A stretch of DNA of 64,000 bases. It comes from a virus. This document shows, in pieces, positions 1 through 8,774 of this stretch (positions are counted from its first letter, which is position 1; every line of letters begins with the position of its first letter). Both the position numbers and the translations under genes were made by a program. The DNA is taken from positions 62,001-126,000 of the IMG/VR virus record IMGVR_UViG_3300032093_000012; one strand, written 5' to 3'. The notes beneath the pieces were generated by a model. That model was not told the origin of the DNA. It was given only the letters and a program-made list of their open reading frames with translations, and ran no database searches.

Positions 1-153
1 ATTTTCCCAAGTCCAGCATTCACCATCATCATCTTGAAAACAAACCCATTGCAAATCATTTTCTATACCACTATCAATCAAGAAATGAGCAACAGCTCTT
101 CCTTTTGGTGTCATAACTGGAATTGGTGGATCAATCCTAACAATATTACTCAT
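1..153 (-). CDS. Conserved T4-like small protein (C-terminus outside window)
   Basis: The reading frame starts at an ATG and is still open at the left edge, so only about 50 N-terminal residues are visible. They begin MSNIVRIDPPIPV and continue with a TPKGRAVAHFLID stretch and an acidic, Trp-rich part (DDDGECWTW). I recognise this as a small conserved T4-like phage protein of unknown function. Its ATG overlaps the stop codon of the gene upstream (ATGAGTAA), which suggests translational coupling. Confidence 0.75.
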   Translation of the reverse strand, partial: MSNIVRIDPPIPVMTPKGRAVAHFLIDSGIENDLQWVCFQDDDGECWTWEN

Positions 154-346
154 CATAAACTCCTATAATATCACGAGGATCTTCTTTATTATCCCATCTA
201 TATTGACCATTTAAATTTTTAACATGATTCTTACCACCATCATATGCTTTAAAGATAGTTACACCGGCTCTACGTTCAATAAAGACATACTTTGTACCTT
301 CTCTATCGACGTAGATCTTTCCTTCTTCAAAGATTAGATTTTGCAT
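146..346 (-). CDS. Small phage protein of unknown function
   Basis: This 66-residue, charged, soluble-looking protein has no signal peptide or membrane segment. It overlaps the 3' end of nrdA by a few bases and the next small gene by eight, so it sits in a coupled nrdA operon. I do not recognise a family. Confidence 0.7.
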   Translation of the reverse strand: MQNLIFEEGKIYVDREGTKYVFIERRAGVTIFKAYDGGKNHVKNLNGQYRWDNKEDPRDIIGVYDE

Positions 347-2625
347 GACTCACAATCCTCTTCATTTACTTCACCAGCTGGCAGCGGCTTTTCTTCATAT
401 TCACCAGCACCATCATTAGTATTAAAATAATATAGTTGTTTTCCACCATACTTATAAAACATCAGAAGATGACCAATCATCTCAGACATTGGGATCTTTT
501 CGTCTTCATAAAATCGTGGGTTGTACGAGGTGTTAACGCTGATACCTTGATCGATGAACTTTTGAAGGATGGCGCAGATTTTAAGATAACCCTCTGGTGA
601 CTTTTGATCCCAGAGCAAGTCATATTTCTTTTTGAGTTTACGAACTTCTGGTACAACTTGCTTCAATACACCATCTTTTGATTGCTTAACTGAAACGAGA
701 GAGCGCGGTGGCTCGATGCCGTTAGTAGCGTTGCTAATTTGAGCTGAAGTTTCGGATGGCATGAGAGCCATAAGCGTGGAGTTACGGATGCCTGATTTAA
801 GTACATCCTCACGTAGTGCATCCCATCTGCACGTGTACACCCCCGCAGCAAGTTCGTCAACATCTCGCTTGTAAGTGTCAATCGGGAAGATACCTTGTCC
901 ATATTTTGTTTCATTTGATTTAGGGCAAGCGCCCTTCTCCTTTGCTAGATCAATTGATGCTTTAATTAGATAATAAGACCATGCTTCAGTATATTCATGA
1001 AGCTTTTGTAAACCTAATGAGTCAATATTTTGATAACTGAGATCGTTGCGAGCGAGCCAGTAAGCAAGATTGATAATTCCAACCCCAAGAGGGCGACGAG
1101 CCATTGTCGAGTTTCTTGCTGCGAGTACTGGATAGTCTTGATAATCAAGTAGCTCATCCAATGCACGCACAGCAAGAGTACAAGGACGTTCAAAATCAGA
1201 AGGATCACGAATCTTTCCCCAATTGATAGCAGCTAATGTACATAGTGAGATTTCTCCATTAGGATCATTAATATCGGTCAGTGGCTTTGTAGGAAGATCG
1301 ATTTCACAACAAAGATTTGATTGTTTAATTGGTGCAACTTCTTTAATAAAAGCACCATGATCATTTGCGTGATCAACATTCATAAGATAGATACGTCCTG
1401 TATCCTTACGTTCCTGCATGAATGCAGAGAACAAATCAACAGCGGGTATTTGTTTCTTTCTGATTTTGGTAGAACGTTCATACTTTTCGTACAATACCCT
1501 GAATTGTTCAGTATTGGTGAAGTATGCATTATATAAGTCAGGGACATCGTTAGGGCTAAACAGAGTAATGTTCCCACCAGAAAGGAGTCGCTCGTACATA
1601 ACTTTATTAAATTGGACACCATAATCTAATCCTCTAATACGATTATCTTCTGTACCCTTGTTATTCTTAAGAACAAGAAGATCTTCTACTTCCAAGTGCC
1701 AGATAGGATAATAAAGTGTTGCCGCACCACCTCGTACACCTCCCTGAGAGCAACTCTTAACCGCCGCTTGAAAAAGCTTGTAGAAGGGGATAACACCAGT
1801 GTGAGTAGCGTCACCACGGCGAATGGGAGAGCCGAGAGCACGAATATTACCAGCACCAATACCAATACCAGCTTTTTGAGAGACGTACTTAACGATTGAA
1901 GAAGATGTGGCATTGATTGAATCCAATGAGTCATCAGTCTCGATAAGTACACACGAGCTAAACTGCTTTTGAGGACTACGGAGACCCGCCATAATAGGAG
2001 TCGGCAACGAAATCTCAAAAGTGCTTGTTGCATCATATAGTTCCTTTACCCATTTAAGTCTTGTTTCTGATGGATAGTTTCTAAATAAGACCATAGCTAT
2101 AAGCATATACGCCATCTGCGGCGTTTCATAGATGTAGCCAGTGGAGCGATTCTTAATTAAATACTTACCCCTGAACTGCTCCATGCCAACATAAGCGATA
2201 GAAAAATCTCGTTCGTGAATAAGTACAGAATTAAGATAATCAAGATCAGCAGGAGAATACCATTCTTTAATATCTTTGTCGTAATATCCAGCATCAATAA
2301 CGCTACGAATATGATCGCGAAGATGAGGGATGTTGTAATCGCCATAGACCTGCTTTCTTAGATGATAATTAATGAGTCTTCCTGCTACATATTGATATGA
2401 TGGAAATTCTTCACTAATTAGATCTGCAGCAGCCTTGATAAGAGTCTCTTGAATGTCGCTTGTTTTAATGCCATTATAAAATTGGATGTGTGATTTGATC
2501 TCTACTTCAGACTCAGACACACCATTTAGACCTTCACATGCCCACGATACAACTTTATGAAACTTGTTGAGATCAAGTGGTTCTTTATTACCATTACGCT
2601 TAGTTACAAGTATTTGCGACATCAT
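334..2625 (-). CDS. nrdA: Class Ia ribonucleoside-diphosphate reductase, alpha subunit
   Basis: The 763-residue protein matches the usual length of NrdA (about 760), which reduces ribonucleoside diphosphates to deoxynucleotides for phage DNA synthesis. An ATP-cone occupies roughly the first 95 residues (VTKRNGNKEPLDLNKF). The active-site context is present: SSCVLIETDD near residue 225, NLCCEIDLP near 437, SLCTLAAINWG near 460, and a C-terminal redox pair CESC. The start follows a GAGG ribosome site six bases upstream; the second Met is possible. The radical-generating partner NrdB is not in this window and presumably lies beyond the left edge. Confidence 0.97.
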   Translation of the reverse strand: MMSQILVTKRNGNKEPLDLNKFHKVVSWACEGLNGVSESEVEIKSHIQFYNGIKTSDIQETLIKAAADLISEEFPSYQYVAGRLINYHLRKQVYGDYNIPHLRDHIRSVIDAGYYDKDIKEWYSPADLDYLNSVLIHERDFSIAYVGMEQFRGKYLIKNRSTGYIYETPQMAYMLIAMVLFRNYPSETRLKWVKELYDATSTFEISLPTPIMAGLRSPQKQFSSCVLIETDDSLDSINATSSSIVKYVSQKAGIGIGAGNIRALGSPIRRGDATHTGVIPFYKLFQAAVKSCSQGGVRGGAATLYYPIWHLEVEDLLVLKNNKGTEDNRIRGLDYGVQFNKVMYERLLSGGNITLFSPNDVPDLYNAYFTNTEQFRVLYEKYERSTKIRKKQIPAVDLFSAFMQERKDTGRIYLMNVDHANDHGAFIKEVAPIKQSNLCCEIDLPTKPLTDINDPNGEISLCTLAAINWGKIRDPSDFERPCTLAVRALDELLDYQDYPVLAARNSTMARRPLGVGIINLAYWLARNDLSYQNIDSLGLQKLHEYTEAWSYYLIKASIDLAKEKGACPKSNETKYGQGIFPIDTYKRDVDELAAGVYTCRWDALREDVLKSGIRNSTLMALMPSETSAQISNATNGIEPPRSLVSVKQSKDGVLKQVVPEVRKLKKKYDLLWDQKSPEGYLKICAILQKFIDQGISVNTSYNPRFYEDEKIPMSEMIGHLLMFYKYGGKQLYYFNTNDGAGEYEEKPLPAGEVNEEDCESCKI

Positions 2626-2681
2626 TCAATACCTCTTTTGTTCTTTTAATATTACTATATATTGATTGCGTTGTACACCAC

Positions 2682-2689
2682 TATAAATA
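2682..2689 (+). promoter_or_regulatory. T4-type late promoter
   Basis: TATAAATA, the T4 late consensus, lies 26 bases before the AAAGGAGG site and ATG of the first plus-strand gene. Confidence 0.6.
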
Positions 2690-2714
2690 TTCCTGTCAGT
2701 AAAGGAGGAAAATC

Positions 2715-2996
2715 ATGGATACATGGTTTAAATTAATTGCAGACGTCGGCTTTCCAATTGCTGCCGCCTGCGCTATGGGATACTTTATTTTTCTAACTAT
2801 TAAATTTATCCTCGCCGGTGTCATGAGCAGCGTGCAAGGTCTCAGTGGAATCATTACTGCTTTGGATAACAGAGTTAAGACGATGAACCACGACGTCATA
2901 AGAATCGACACTCTCGTCTCCAACGCCATGGGTGTTAAACCTGACATTGACCGTATCGCCCGTGCGGACGGCAAAAACGATGCTAGACGCGATTAA
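2715..2996 (+). CDS. Small membrane protein, YvrJ-like paralogue A
   Basis: This 93-residue protein has one or two hydrophobic segments near residues 8-38 (GFPIAAACAMGYFIF) and a charged, helical C-terminus. It resembles the gene at 3535-3888: both share an N-terminal LI..GFPI.AA..MGY.IF pattern and a later D.IR motif. A strong AAAGGAGG site and a late promoter precede it. Its role is unknown; a late membrane or lysis-associated function is possible. Confidence 0.75.
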   Translation: MDTWFKLIADVGFPIAAACAMGYFIFLTIKFILAGVMSSVQGLSGIITALDNRVKTMNHDVIRIDTLVSNAMGVKPDIDRIARADGKNDARRD

Positions 2997-2998
2997 TT

Positions 2999-3006
2999 TA
3001 TAAATA
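2999..3006 (+). promoter_or_regulatory. T4-type late promoter
   Basis: TATAAATA begins just after the previous stop codon and is followed by a leader of about 50 bases and AAGGAGA before the NUMOD3 gene. Confidence 0.55.
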
Positions 3007-3063
3007 CATTGTAGGTCACGGACTGCCATCCCACCTACTCTATATCTATTAAGGAGATACAGC

Positions 3064-3531
3064 ATGAAAGTAAAAGATTCAATTGGTAAAGCTCTCGGTT
3101 TGTCTGAATGTATTGTCGATTTTGACATGTCAGAATATATATCGGAACCAATACCTAGTTTTTTCAAAGGATGCGCGCATACTGAAGAAACTAAAAAAGC
3201 TATTTCTGAAGCTTTCAAAGGGATTCCTATAGGTCCATTTTCTGAAGAGCATAAAAATAACATTTCTAAAGCCGCCAAAGGTCGAAAAGTTTGGAACAAA
3301 GGTCTTGATAAGTATGATCCTAGAGTTTTGAAAAATTCCATATCACGCTCTATGGTAAAATATAGTGAAGAAACTAAAAAAGCATTCAGAAAACCAAAAT
3401 CTGAAAAAGGAAAAATTAATATGAGTATTGGGCAAAAAGGTAAGCAATATCCTAAAATTCCATGTGAAATTTGTGGTTTAAAGTATTCTTCAAATGCTCT
3501 TCATTCTCATATGAAAACACACAAGGATTAA
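3064..3531 (+). CDS. NUMOD3-repeat DNA-binding protein with C2H2 finger (homing-endonuclease remnant)
   Basis: The 155-residue protein carries about three NUMOD3-like repeats (HTEETKKAISEAFKG, SEEHKNNISKAAKG, SEETKKAFRKP), the DNA-binding modules found in GIY-YIG and HNH homing endonucleases. It ends in a C2H2-like finger (CEICGLKYSS..HSHMKTH). No GIY-YIG or HNH catalytic domain is present, so it is either a remnant or a free DNA-binding protein. It lies between two paralogous membrane-protein genes, a typical position for a mobile intergenic endonuclease. AAGGAGA precedes the ATG. Confidence 0.75.
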   Translation: MKVKDSIGKALGLSECIVDFDMSEYISEPIPSFFKGCAHTEETKKAISEAFKGIPIGPFSEEHKNNISKAAKGRKVWNKGLDKYDPRVLKNSISRSMVKYSEETKKAFRKPKSEKGKINMSIGQKGKQYPKIPCEICGLKYSSNALHSHMKTHKD

Positions 3532-3534
3532 AAA

Positions 3535-3888
3535 ATGGGTGATATTGCTCAATTAATCTCAAAGTATGGTTTCCCTATCGTTGCAGCTGCAGGTATGGGT
3601 TATATGATATTCTATGTATGGACATGGGCAACGCAGGAAGTTAAACCTGTGTTATCAGAAGCTAATAAAGTTTTGATTGCTTTGATTGATCGTATTCGCA
3701 TGCTTGATAATGACCTTATTCGCTTGAATCAGAAAGTTAATATAGTCTTACAACTTCGTAAGATGGACCATGATGAACTAACAAAGCAAGCTCATGAGTT
3801 TATTGTTGAGGAACAAATCGGGTCCAAATCTATACCACAAAAAGAGCCCGAAAGTGATCCAAACACAAAACCCACAAAAGTAAAGTAA
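3535..3888 (+). CDS. Small membrane protein, YvrJ-like paralogue B
   Basis: This 117-residue protein has an N-terminal hydrophobic segment (GFPIVAAAGMGYMIF) closely matching the gene at 2715-2996, a helical middle and a polar C-terminal tail rich in Lys, Pro and Glu. It starts three bases after the NUMOD3 gene stops. The pair probably arose by duplication. Function unknown. Confidence 0.7.
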   Translation: MGDIAQLISKYGFPIVAAAGMGYMIFYVWTWATQEVKPVLSEANKVLIALIDRIRMLDNDLIRLNQKVNIVLQLRKMDHDELTKQAHEFIVEEQIGSKSIPQKEPESDPNTKPTKVK

Positions 3889-3889
3889 A

Positions 3890-5947
3890 TTACTTAGAAG
3901 TTGCACGATAAACACCATCCCAATCAGAGGGTAGAGGATTTTTCTTAAATTCCTCTACTCTTTCCATCATCATATCATAATACTCAGTCATTTCTCCGTT
4001 AAACGCAGATCTAAGAGTCTTATAATAATTTTCCAATGAAACCCAGTTCTGCTCTCTATAAAATTTAACAAAGTCAGCATGTGTTTTTGAATAAGCTCTA
4101 TTGATTCCAGTCTTTGGTACAATAGTGTATATATTGACACCCTGTGATTTGCCTTTAACTGCTAAACAATCAAGTTCTAAGCATAGATATTCATCTTTTA
4201 CTAGTTCATATGTTCTCTGACCAATTACAAGTTTAACATGATATGGTTTTGATTGACCCTCTAATCTTGAAGCAAGGTTTACTGAGTCACCAAGGCATGT
4301 ATAATCAAAACGCTGACTACTGCCCATGTTACCAACAACAACGGAGCCAGTATTAATACCGAGCCCCATGCCGAAAGGTGGTACGCCTTCAACAGAGATT
4401 TCGTCGTTGAATCTGGCCAAATCATCTAACATCTCCAGTGCTGTCTTAACAGCGTGTTTGGCATGATCTGCATCATCGAGTGGTGCATTCCAAAATGCCA
4501 TCTGTGCATCGCCAATATATTTGTCTAGTGTTCCATTATTCTCAAGTATCTTAGCAGTCATGGCCGTCATATAACGGTTCATGATTTTAGTTAAACCCTG
4601 AACGTCGCTTCCGTAATGCTCACTAATAGTAGTAAAGCCACGAACATCAGTAAACATGATTGATAATTCTCGAGTATCTCCACCAAGTTGTAGTAACTCC
4701 GGGTTCTTTTGAAGCTTCTCTACCAGAGCTGGAGATAGATAAGTTCCAAACTGTTTCTTGATTTGTTGTTTTAGTCTAAACTCTCTTGCAAAATTATTGA
4801 ATACAAGATGACCAAAAGTCATCGTAGAAGCAAAAAGTAAATAACTTGTATCCCATAACTGTGAATGCTCTTTAAACATATAGACAGAAAAAGCAACACA
4901 AGAAGATACGATCACTATATAAACAGGAACGGTCCACTTAACAGATGTTCTCGGCACTAGAAAAAGTAGCGATAATAATACTGATATCAGTATTAGTTTT
5001 TCTATTAAGTTACTATATCCTGGACGCGATATCGAAGAACCGTCAATGATAGTTTGCAGAGCACTTGCCTGTACATCATGCGCCCACTTCTCACCTACTG
5101 GTGTAGCTATTATACCACCGACACCCTCAATTGAAATGCCTAATATCACTATCTTTCCATCGACACGCTTATCGATCTCGGTAGCTTCTATTCTTTCGAA
5201 CTTTGTGTTCCATGTCGTCCAGATTCTTCCTCTTTCATCAGTCTGTATCGGCGCGAATGCAGGTACACGGACGAATTCTGGTCCAATCTCACTTGTTTTA
5301 ATTTGATAGCTAGGATCTCCAGCAGCCACTCGAATCGTTTCCAAAGGAATAGAAGGATAAAGACTCCCAGCAATATTGACAAGTAGAGGGATACGACGAA
5401 CCACACCGTCCACCTCACCAATGGTGGCGACCACTCCAACACCTCCGGCCACTTCGGCATGCTCACGTAAAGGACGTAGGCCGCCCCTCCAACGAAAGAC
5501 ATACTCAGTAGGGTTAACAGGCCCGATAGCAGCAAACCCACGACGTACAGCGTCTGGCGGTATATCTTGAGTAGTAGGTGTCTGAGCGATGACGACACCA
5601 TCCAGAGATTTTGTAAGTTCATTGTCGCCTCCAGCTCTATCTTTTTCTGAGAAAAGTATAGGCATAACTATAAGTGCTGCGCCGTTCTCTTTTAATTTAT
5701 TAACAGTCTTAGCTATATCTCTTCTATCAAACGGCCACTGGCCAAATTGTTTTACTGACTTCTCACCAAAATCAACTATTACTAATTCTTCTGATTTTTT
5801 CTCTTCGATAGAATTTATTAGATAATCAAAAGTCTTTAGTTGAAGTACCTGTACTGGACTAGGGTTGTACACATATACGACCAATAGCATTATCGCTGAG
5901 ATAACAACTGCCCAAACGCTGGTTAAAAGCTTTCCTAATATTTCCAT
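3890..5947 (-). CDS. CHASE2-domain membrane adenylate cyclase (class III)
   Basis: About 685 residues. An N-terminal membrane helix (about 10-28) leads to a CHASE2 sensor region facing the periplasm (about 35-320). Three membrane helices follow (about 325-405), then a class III cyclase domain (about 425-610). Catalytic features look intact: metal-binding aspartates in IMFTDVRGFT and KYIGDAQMAF, the adenine-selective Lys in that second motif, and the transition-state Asn and Arg in LGDSVNLASRLE. Known members make cAMP. It is the last gene of the curli operon. The ATG at 5947 is preferred; an in-frame TTG six bases earlier is possible. In bacteria CHASE2 cyclases are often paired with FecR proteins, as here. 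It is very unusual for a phage. Confidence 0.93.
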   Translation of the reverse strand: MEILGKLLTSVWAVVISAIMLLVVYVYNPSPVQVLQLKTFDYLINSIEEKKSEELVIVDFGEKSVKQFGQWPFDRRDIAKTVNKLKENGAALIVMPILFSEKDRAGGDNELTKSLDGVVIAQTPTTQDIPPDAVRRGFAAIGPVNPTEYVFRWRGGLRPLREHAEVAGGVGVVATIGEVDGVVRRIPLLVNIAGSLYPSIPLETIRVAAGDPSYQIKTSEIGPEFVRVPAFAPIQTDERGRIWTTWNTKFERIEATEIDKRVDGKIVILGISIEGVGGIIATPVGEKWAHDVQASALQTIIDGSSISRPGYSNLIEKLILISVLLSLLFLVPRTSVKWTVPVYIVIVSSCVAFSVYMFKEHSQLWDTSYLLFASTMTFGHLVFNNFAREFRLKQQIKKQFGTYLSPALVEKLQKNPELLQLGGDTRELSIMFTDVRGFTTISEHYGSDVQGLTKIMNRYMTAMTAKILENNGTLDKYIGDAQMAFWNAPLDDADHAKHAVKTALEMLDDLARFNDEISVEGVPPFGMGLGINTGSVVVGNMGSSQRFDYTCLGDSVNLASRLEGQSKPYHVKLVIGQRTYELVKDEYLCLELDCLAVKGKSQGVNIYTIVPKTGINRAYSKTHADFVKFYREQNWVSLENYYKTLRSAFNGEMTEYYDMMMERVEEFKKNPLPSDWDGVYRATSK

Positions 5948-5949
5948 GT

Positions 5950-6231
5950 TCAATATTGATTGATAATATAAGGATTAGTTGCGCAATTACTAGTACAATG
6001 AATATCAAGCGATATAGACTTATTGGTATTGCCGGATTGTGTGATATTGATGGGGACGTTATCACCAGTACTATTAATAATAGCAGTGTGAAAGCCAATA
6101 CCAGATTGATTAATAATGACATTATTAAAGTTCCCTGTTAAGTTTACTGTAGCAGTATTCATAACAGGTGATGGTAGTGTCTGTGAAAATGCAGTTGATG
6201 TCATGAATAGAAGTGCTAATAGTGTTTTCAT
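5950..6231 (-). CDS. Small secreted curlin-repeat protein (minor curlin or nucleator-like)
   Basis: The 93-residue protein starts with a Sec signal peptide (MKTLLALLFMTSTAFS). Two or three curlin-like strands follow, with Asn/Gln-rich alternation such as NNVIINQSG and VPINITQSGNTN. It ends with a segment holding two cysteines and a terminal INQY. Curlin repeats build amyloid fibres exported through CsgG. Its ATG overlaps the FecR stop (ATGA). With so few repeats it may act as a minor subunit or nucleator (CsgB-like), but that is inference. Confidence 0.8.
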   Translation of the reverse strand: MKTLLALLFMTSTAFSQTLPSPVMNTATVNLTGNFNNVIINQSGIGFHTAIINSTGDNVPINITQSGNTNKSISLDIHCTSNCATNPYIINQY

Positions 6232-7337
6232 TCTGATTGCTTTATGGTAATTATGGTTGTTCCAGTATTGTTTATTATTTGTTTAACCTCTAAACCCTCT
6301 TGAGTTATCTTAAGAGTACCAGCTTTATATTGAGACATAGTTAGCTCGGCGTAGCTATTTACTGTTTCTCTATACAATGTTAGCATTTCATTTTCAACAA
6401 AAAACTTAAGACCACTGGTTGGATTAAATTTAGGCAGTAGAGAATTAAACTCACTGAGTTCATCTGATAATAATTGTGACGAAGCCACATCTAAGAAGTT
6501 ATAAAGATAATCAGCACTAAGAAAATCTCTGTTTAGCTTATTAAACTCTTTTAAAAAATCTTTATCTAATTCAGTATATTTTAAATAATCTTTCTTAAGA
6601 AAGTCTTCATCTAAGAAATTATATCCTCTTCTTTCAATAGTTCTTTCAGTTTGTTCTACAATTTTAGGTGGTGTTACAATGATTAAATTATTAACTTGAT
6701 TCAAATCTAAGTTTAATATTGCAGAAGCTGTCGGCCTTGAAAAGCTAGTATCAACAGTCGTAGTTTCAAATGGTTTTGTTAGTAATACTGTACCCATGAC
6801 AGATGATACTAAGATCTTACCGATAACACAATCTCTTTGTATATCTTTCCAACCTTCGGGACAAGATGGTAATAGTATTATTTGTGATCTTCCAAGTTCA
6901 TCGACCGTACTTGAAAAGTCTGTACCTCTGACACCTATAGTAGCAGTTGGTGTAGTAACTACAACTTGTTGTGGATCATTCTTAGCTATTTGACCTGATG
7001 CATATTTAATAGTACCAAGCGCCATCTTGATACCAAGTTTTCCTGTTTTCTTATCACCATCATAAACGAAGTTATCAATGACTAATTTACTATGTTCAGT
7101 TATCTGGACTCTAGTATCATCTTTAAAGGTTATTCCAGCTTTTGAATTTGCTGTTGTGATGACATCTTGCATCTCGACACCAAATTGCAATGCACTAGGA
7201 ATAACCTCAGATTGCCTCTTTATCTCTGTAGGTCCAGTTTGTTCTGTTACTTGTCCAACTGAAGCATTAGTTGTGGTTGGACTTAATAGTAACAGCGTTG
7301 CTAGAACCGGTAATAGTTGTAACGATCTTTGAATCAA
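6228..7337 (-). CDS. Periplasmic FecR-domain protein of the curli operon
   Basis: A signal peptide (SLQLLPVLATLLLLSP..TNA) is followed by a FecR domain at about residues 30-160: QFGVEMQDVITT, TRVQITEHSKLVI and TPTATIGVRGTDF, the last being the typical FecR signature. The C-terminal 180 residues are charged and helical with repeated DFL motifs. FecR domains act in periplasmic sensing and often neighbour CHASE2 cyclases. No ATG is available near the N-terminus. I chose TTG at 7337, which has GGTGGAG upstream and leaves a normal signal peptide; the frame is open from 7361. It overlaps the upstream curlin gene by about 70-95 bases. Confidence 0.85.
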   Translation of the reverse strand: MIQRSLQLLPVLATLLLLSPTTTNASVGQVTEQTGPTEIKRQSEVIPSALQFGVEMQDVITTANSKAGITFKDDTRVQITEHSKLVIDNFVYDGDKKTGKLGIKMALGTIKYASGQIAKNDPQQVVVTTPTATIGVRGTDFSSTVDELGRSQIILLPSCPEGWKDIQRDCVIGKILVSSVMGTVLLTKPFETTTVDTSFSRPTASAILNLDLNQVNNLIIVTPPKIVEQTERTIERRGYNFLDEDFLKKDYLKYTELDKDFLKEFNKLNRDFLSADYLYNFLDVASSQLLSDELSEFNSLLPKFNPTSGLKFFVENEMLTLYRETVNSYAELTMSQYKAGTLKITQEGLEVKQIINNTGTTIITIKQSE

Positions 7338-7950
7338 TTGCTCCACCCTGTCTAAAGTCAACGGTGTTTAATGCACCATTTATTGATAAATCTACTTCAT
7401 GACCAGTAGTTCCTGCAGTTCCTGCCTGAACAACATCAACTATATTACCACTACCACCAACGATATCAACAAGATTCTTTGTACCAGCTACAGCAGATGA
7501 AGTATTTGTCATATTAACTTGGTTATTATCTGATTGTATGTTTACTGTAGTATTAGTTAGAGAGTTTGTACTCTGTGTTAGTGAGTTACCATCACCAGTT
7601 ACAGAATTAGTGATTGTTGATGGTCCACAAGAACCTCCATTAGCACCACACTCTAAATTTAGTATATTAGAACTGCCAGTAATGACAGATGATATAGTCG
7701 CACCATCTCCCATAACCGCCATATTCGTTACGTTATTATTGCCAATCTGCTCAATATTTACAGTGTTATTATCACCATTAAATGTTGATTTAACACTAGG
7801 TGTTCCAATTGCGTTTCCAGAACCAGACTGTGTGATGTTTATAGTAGAACCATCGCCGATCTGATCCATATAAATTAAGTTTGCCGCATTTACATAACCT
7901 GACATGACCAAGAATGATATAAACATCATCATTCTTGTGATTGTTTTCAT
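7267..7950 (-). CDS. Curlin-repeat amyloid subunit (CsgA-like)
   Basis: The 227-residue protein has a Sec signal peptide (about 1-22, ending VNA) and then a long Gly/Asn/Thr/Ser-rich region with recurring curlin-type strands, for example STINITQSGSGN, NTVNIEQIGNNN and NTVDFRQGG. This alternation is the hallmark of CsgA/CsgB amyloid subunits, which pass through CsgG and polymerise on the cell surface. It is longer than CsgA (about 150 residues) with more degenerate repeats. A Cys pair in the middle (CGANGGSCG) is unusual. Its start overlaps the csgG stop. Confidence 0.9.
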   Translation of the reverse strand: MKTITRMMMFISFLVMSGYVNAANLIYMDQIGDGSTINITQSGSGNAIGTPSVKSTFNGDNNTVNIEQIGNNNVTNMAVMGDGATISSVITGSSNILNLECGANGGSCGPSTITNSVTGDGNSLTQSTNSLTNTTVNIQSDNNQVNMTNTSSAVAGTKNLVDIVGGSGNIVDVVQAGTAGTTGHEVDLSINGALNTVDFRQGGAIDSKIVTTITGSSNAVTIKSNHN

Positions 7951-8774
7951 TTTTTGTTTTCCTTTTTAGTTGTCTCTTTATACTTCCATAACTTCTTTTG
8001 AGAACCTTGTTTTATCATGTCAACTACTGCTGCTTCTATAGCTATCCTTACAGCATAAGTTGTAGGTTCATTTATAGAAGTACCTGCTTCTAACTCTACT
8101 GATCTTGTTCCAGCATCAACAAACTTAAATACATTAGCACTTACACCAGTGCTATAGATAGTCTTTGTCACACCGCTAGAAATTAATATCTCACCTGTGC
8201 TAATTGATATTAATCTCAACATAATAGTTACTTCGTCTTTACGATATTCTTGCTGTGCTCCAAGGCCAAGATAACGTGCACCAATACCACCAGTTGCAAT
8301 ATTACTATCATAACCAACTATACCACCCTCTATCATTATACCAGCTACTATAAGTGGTGTTAAGGGTTTGGCTTGTTCTTTTTCATATACTTCACGTTGA
8401 CTTCTAATAAGTTGTCTTTCTTTAACAAGATTATCAAGACTTACTCTCTCGATAGGTTTAAAGAACTTACCTTTTGAAGCATCCTGTAAAGCTTTTATTA
8501 GTATGACTTCTCCACCTTGTGTGACAGCAGAACTTAAACTAGCATAATTGCTGGTTGGTTTTCTTTGTCCACTCATATCAGAGAATTTATACACTGCCAC
8601 TGGTATAGGGTCGCCATTTACGGCTGGTATATTTATGAGCTCATTGAATCTTTTAGCAGTAATTATTTCTGCTTTATCTACTTGATTCTCTAAATCTTTA
8701 CTAGATGTTATCTTACTGCCTGTACATCCAGCCAAAGCCAAAGCACAGACCATTAAAAATGCATATCTTACCAT
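7947..8774 (-). CDS. csgG: CsgG, curli secretion-channel lipoprotein
   Basis: The 275-residue protein matches CsgG (about 277). An N-terminal lipoprotein signal ends in the lipobox LAGC. The body shows family features: PIPVAVYKFSDMSGQRK, a region around ALQDASKGKFFKPIERVSLDNL, and GGIGARYLGLG before the transmembrane hairpin region. CsgG forms a nonameric outer-membrane pore that exports curlin subunits. It overlaps csgF upstream and the curlin gene downstream, so the secretion genes and their substrate are translationally coupled. Confidence 0.95.
   Translation of the reverse strand: MVRYAFLMVCALALAGCTGSKITSSKDLENQVDKAEIITAKRFNELINIPAVNGDPIPVAVYKFSDMSGQRKPTSNYASLSSAVTQGGEVILIKALQDASKGKFFKPIERVSLDNLVKERQLIRSQREVYEKEQAKPLTPLIVAGIMIEGGIVGYDSNIATGGIGARYLGLGAQQEYRKDEVTIMLRLISISTGEILISSGVTKTIYSTGVSANVFKFVDAGTRSVELEAGTSINEPTTYAVRIAIEAAVVDMIKQGSQKKLWKYKETTKKENKK

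Noticed and set aside
1686-2036. Open frames inside nrdA and other large genes
   Set aside because: They lie in alternative frames of clearly conserved genes and show no family motifs or ribosome sites.
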